Of a stretch of DNA of 64,000 bases, positions 61,999 to 64,000 are shown one piece after another (positions within the stretch are counted from its first letter, which is position 1; each line of letters starts with the position of its first letter). A program made the position numbers and the translations under genes. This stretch comes from Streptomyces sp. NBC_01237 (lineage in GTDB: Bacteria > Actinomycetota > Actinomycetes > Streptomycetales > Streptomycetaceae). The stretch lies in contig NZ_CP108508.1 in NCBI RefSeq assembly GCF_035917275.1, positions 2,356,001 to 2,420,000 on the forward strand. The letters run 5' to 3'. Under the pieces are notes generated by a model that was given only the letters and a program-made list of their open reading frames with translations, made no database searches and had not been told where the DNA came from.

Positions 61999-62153
61999 TT
62001 CCGAGCGTTCACCGTCAGCTGTTGCGACACCGGGCGGGCCGCGGCGACCGGCACGGCGGCCGTCCCGCGCTTTTGGACCGAGCGGGATGACCGGCGCACA
62101 AGCGTCCTCGGGAACGGAAAAGAGCTGGCGCACCCGGGCCCCCACGAGCGAGC

Positions 62154-62723
62154 ATGCGACGCATGAGCGACCGACCCGCACGCTGGACCCGGGCCACCGT
62201 CTACCCCGACATGTGGGCGGACCCGGACGACGACCCCCGCGACAACCAGGGCGCCGGCCCGGACGGCGAGCTCGCGACGCTGCTCGACTTCCTGTCGGGC
62301 TACCGCATGACCCTGCGGATGAAGTGCGAGGGCCTGGACCCGGAGCAGTTGGCCCGCCGGTCGGTTCCCCCGTCGACGATGTCGCTGCTCGGCCTGGTTC
62401 GGCACCTCGCCGAGGTGGAACGGGACTGGCGCAACTGGATCAGCGACGGTGACCCGCTGCCGAAGCTGTACGGCAGGAAGGACGCGGACTTCGACCTGGC
62501 TGTCGCCGAGCAGTCCGAGGTCGACGCCGCGTACGCCGATCTGGCACGCGAACAGGCCGCGCTCGACGCCTCGTTGGCCGAGCACCCGGATCTGGGCGAG
62601 CGTCTGGGCAGGGACGGGATCGCGGTTCGGGAGCTGATGGTGCACAGGATCGACGAGTACGCCCGCCACTGCGGGCACGCCGACCTGTTGCGCGAGTGCG
62701 TCGACGGACGAGTGGGCCAGTAG
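62154..62723 (+). CDS. DinB-like (DUF664) family protein
   Basis: A 189-aa four-helix protein of the DinB/DUF664 type, widespread in actinobacteria. His residues placed as metal ligands are VRHLAEVERDW near residue 85 and ELMVHRIDEYARHCGHADLL near 160, the usual pattern for DinB metal sites. Roles such as thiol transfer or mycothiol metabolism are known for some relatives. The start may instead be the ATG at 62163. It is convergent with the edge gene. Confidence 0.8.
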   Translation: MRRMSDRPARWTRATVYPDMWADPDDDPRDNQGAGPDGELATLLDFLSGYRMTLRMKCEGLDPEQLARRSVPPSTMSLLGLVRHLAEVERDWRNWISDGDPLPKLYGRKDADFDLAVAEQSEVDAAYADLAREQAALDASLAEHPDLGERLGRDGIAVRELMVHRIDEYARHCGHADLLRECVDGRVGQ

Positions 62724-62750
62724 CCACGGTCCGATCCCCGGTGGGCGCCC

Positions 62751-64000
62751 TCAGGTGAACGGAGTGGCCCAGTGCTGGAGGGCGCGCTCGGCAAGGAACG
62801 CGACCAGCTGAATATCGGGTCCCAGATCCCGGGCTTCACGGCCGGCGGGAAGAATGACGTCCGGACGCTTCCCGCCGCCGCCCTCCTTCGCATGCACGAT
62901 TCTGCATCGCAGATCGTAGACACGCTCCGATACATGGGGCCGGTAATCCGTTCCGGCGACCGGCTGGAAGGCCGCGCCGACCGGCAGACAGTGCAGCCCT
63001 GTGATGAGTTGTGGGTTGCTCAGATCCGGAAGCAGCCGGTCACCCACCAGATGCCCCGTCACCTGTGTGGTGGTGAGGGCGGCATCGATGACCGCGTCAA
63101 GCTTTCCCCGCTCCGTGCGAAGCGGATTTGTCCCGTAGGGGGAAGACGCCTCGTTCACTTTCTTCCCCTGGGCCAAGGCGCAGGTGTCGGCCGCCCTTCC
63201 CATATAGAACTCCAGCACCTGATAGTACTTCAGGTACCTTTCGAGGGAATCGCGTCCCGTGGAAGTCGCAGCCGCGTACATTTCCGCCGGAATGGCATCG
63301 TATGTGCGTACGGGGAATTTCACCCTCCCCGCCCTGTCACGGTGCGAGCGACCGTTCAACGCGTAATCGGGGTTCCACAGACGCAGCGAGACTCCGGCGT
63401 TCCTGGCGATTTCGTGGCAGTAACTCGTGCCGTACTCGACCAGTGCCTCTTCGGCCTCCGTGGGGTCGGAGAAGGAGAACCCGCTGAGCTCCAGCGCCAC
63501 GGAGAGCGACTGCGGGAGCCGCCTCCGGTAGAGCACCTCCAATGCCCCGTCGGATCGGGTGACGCGGATCTTCCTCGCGTCGGTGGCCGGCGGCACCGGA
63601 GGCTCCTCGCAGAGGAAGGCACCCCGGTGAGCGAGAGTCCCCAGGAAGTCGTCGCGCAGCGGACCCTCGGTCTTCATGTCCTTCCGCCGGACGTTCCACT
63701 TCTCGGAGCGCGCGACGGCCCAGGGAAGACTTTCGTAGTCGCCCACGAGGCGGGCGGAGATGATGCCGTCCCGCTCGTACCACAGCGCCTGCCGGCCCGG
63801 TAGCGGGAAGGCGGATTCAAGAATTCCTGAGAAAGCGCCCAGTTGGGAAGCGGAGCGGAATCGGACTCTGTGTTCCGGACCTCGCTTCGGCCCCGAGAAG
63901 ATGATGCGCGCATCATCACGCTGCCCGCGTCCGCCATTCCACTGCACCGTAACGTCCGCACGCGTCCGGGCTTTGACCCCGAGGGCGGCAACCGCCTCGG
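62751..64000 (-). CDS. Hypothetical protein with HEPN-like C-terminus (5' part beyond the window)
   Basis: At least 415 aa; the frame is open to the window edge, so the true start lies outside. The C-terminal 160 residues look like a HEPN-type helical domain. A helix reading RYLKYYQVLEFYMGRAADTC is followed near the end by YDLRCRIVHAKEG, whose R-x4-H motif (RCRIVH, coding at about 62892-62909) matches HEPN ribonuclease signatures. HEPN proteins are common in antiphage and stress systems. The upstream part is not recognised. Codons end in A or T more often than in core genes nearby. Confidence 0.6.
   Translation of the reverse strand, partial: EAVAALGVKARTRADVTVQWNGGRGQRDDARIIFSGPKRGPEHRVRFRSASQLGAFSGILESAFPLPGRQALWYERDGIISARLVGDYESLPWAVARSEKWNVRRKDMKTEGPLRDDFLGTLAHRGAFLCEEPPVPPATDARKIRVTRSDGALEVLYRRRLPQSLSVALELSGFSFSDPTEAEEALVEYGTSYCHEIARNAGVSLRLWNPDYALNGRSHRDRAGRVKFPVRTYDAIPAEMYAAATSTGRDSLERYLKYYQVLEFYMGRAADTCALAQGKKVNEASSPYGTNPLRTERGKLDAVIDAALTTTQVTGHLVGDRLLPDLSNPQLITGLHCLPVGAAFQPVAGTDYRPHVSERVYDLRCRIVHAKEGGGGKRPDVILPAGREARDLGPDIQLVAFLAERALQHWATPFT

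Noticed and set aside
1..64000. CRISPR arrays, tRNA or rRNA genes, prophage or conjugation genes
   Set aside because: None was found by reading. The repeats present are short tandem or inverted repeats without regular spacers.

Overview
The window is chromosomal DNA from a Streptomyces species. It has very high GC content, codons ending almost always in G or C, many GTG and TTG starts, and four-base GTGA stop/start overlaps. The gene order matches, from memory, the core-chromosome stretch of S. coelicolor running from lipB/lipA through glnA, glnII and the maltose cluster to glnE. No tRNA, rRNA, CRISPR array, integrase or complete insertion sequence was seen.

Layout. 1-5.6 kb: a TetR regulator, a GNAT acetyltransferase, an SDR39U1-type epimerase, an FAD oxidoreductase and an NsdA-like HTH/TPR regulator. 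5.9-9.6 kb: lipoate synthesis (lipB, lipA), two small conserved genes and an RDD membrane protein. 9.7-11.3 kb: glnA (glutamine synthetase I) with a clear four-box GlnR operator. 11.3-12.97 kb: a lower-GC two-gene cassette lying between two near-identical copies of the glnA terminator. 13-17.7 kb: a lipoprotein, a small unknown, an ArsC-like protein, an AhpD-like protein divergent from a MocR regulator, and a Gfo/Idh/MocA oxidoreductase. 17.9-20.6 kb: a translationally coupled pair, a TROVE/Ro60-like vWA protein and an ARPP-2-like protein. 20.7-24 kb: glnII, a DUF6891-like protein, a possible 39-aa leader peptide and a receiver-less winged-helix regulator that may be GlnRII. 24-36.4 kb: an MMPL exporter, a two-component system, a secreted GH29 fucosidase, a methyltransferase, a PF10118/ferredoxin-reductase/TetR group and an NB-ARC/TPR ATPase.

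36.6-51.8 kb is a starch and maltodextrin system. It has a secreted double-GH13 amylase-pullulanase of about 1,770 aa, a secreted alpha-amylase with a starch-binding domain, a second LacI regulator coupled to aglA, aglA, malG, malF, malE, and the divergent regulator malR. Extracellular enzymes would cut starch, MalEFG would import maltodextrins, AglA would hydrolyse them in the cytoplasm, and MalR would repress the set. CTTGC/GCAAG palindromes lie upstream of malE/malR and of the amylase.

51.9-64 kb: a PAP2 membrane protein, glnE (adenylyltransferase acting on GlnA Tyr397), a PNPOx-like protein, a PrmC-related methyltransferase whose last seven codons plus stop are tandemly repeated, a DHA2 drug exporter divergent from its TetR regulator over a strong palindrome, a family I36 inhibitor-like secreted protein, a lipoprotein, a DinB-like protein, and at the right edge a 5'-truncated protein with a HEPN-like R-x4-H motif.

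The best candidates for unusual biology are the TROVE/ARPP-2 pair and the terminator-flanked cassette. The edge HEPN-like gene and the leader-peptide candidate come next.
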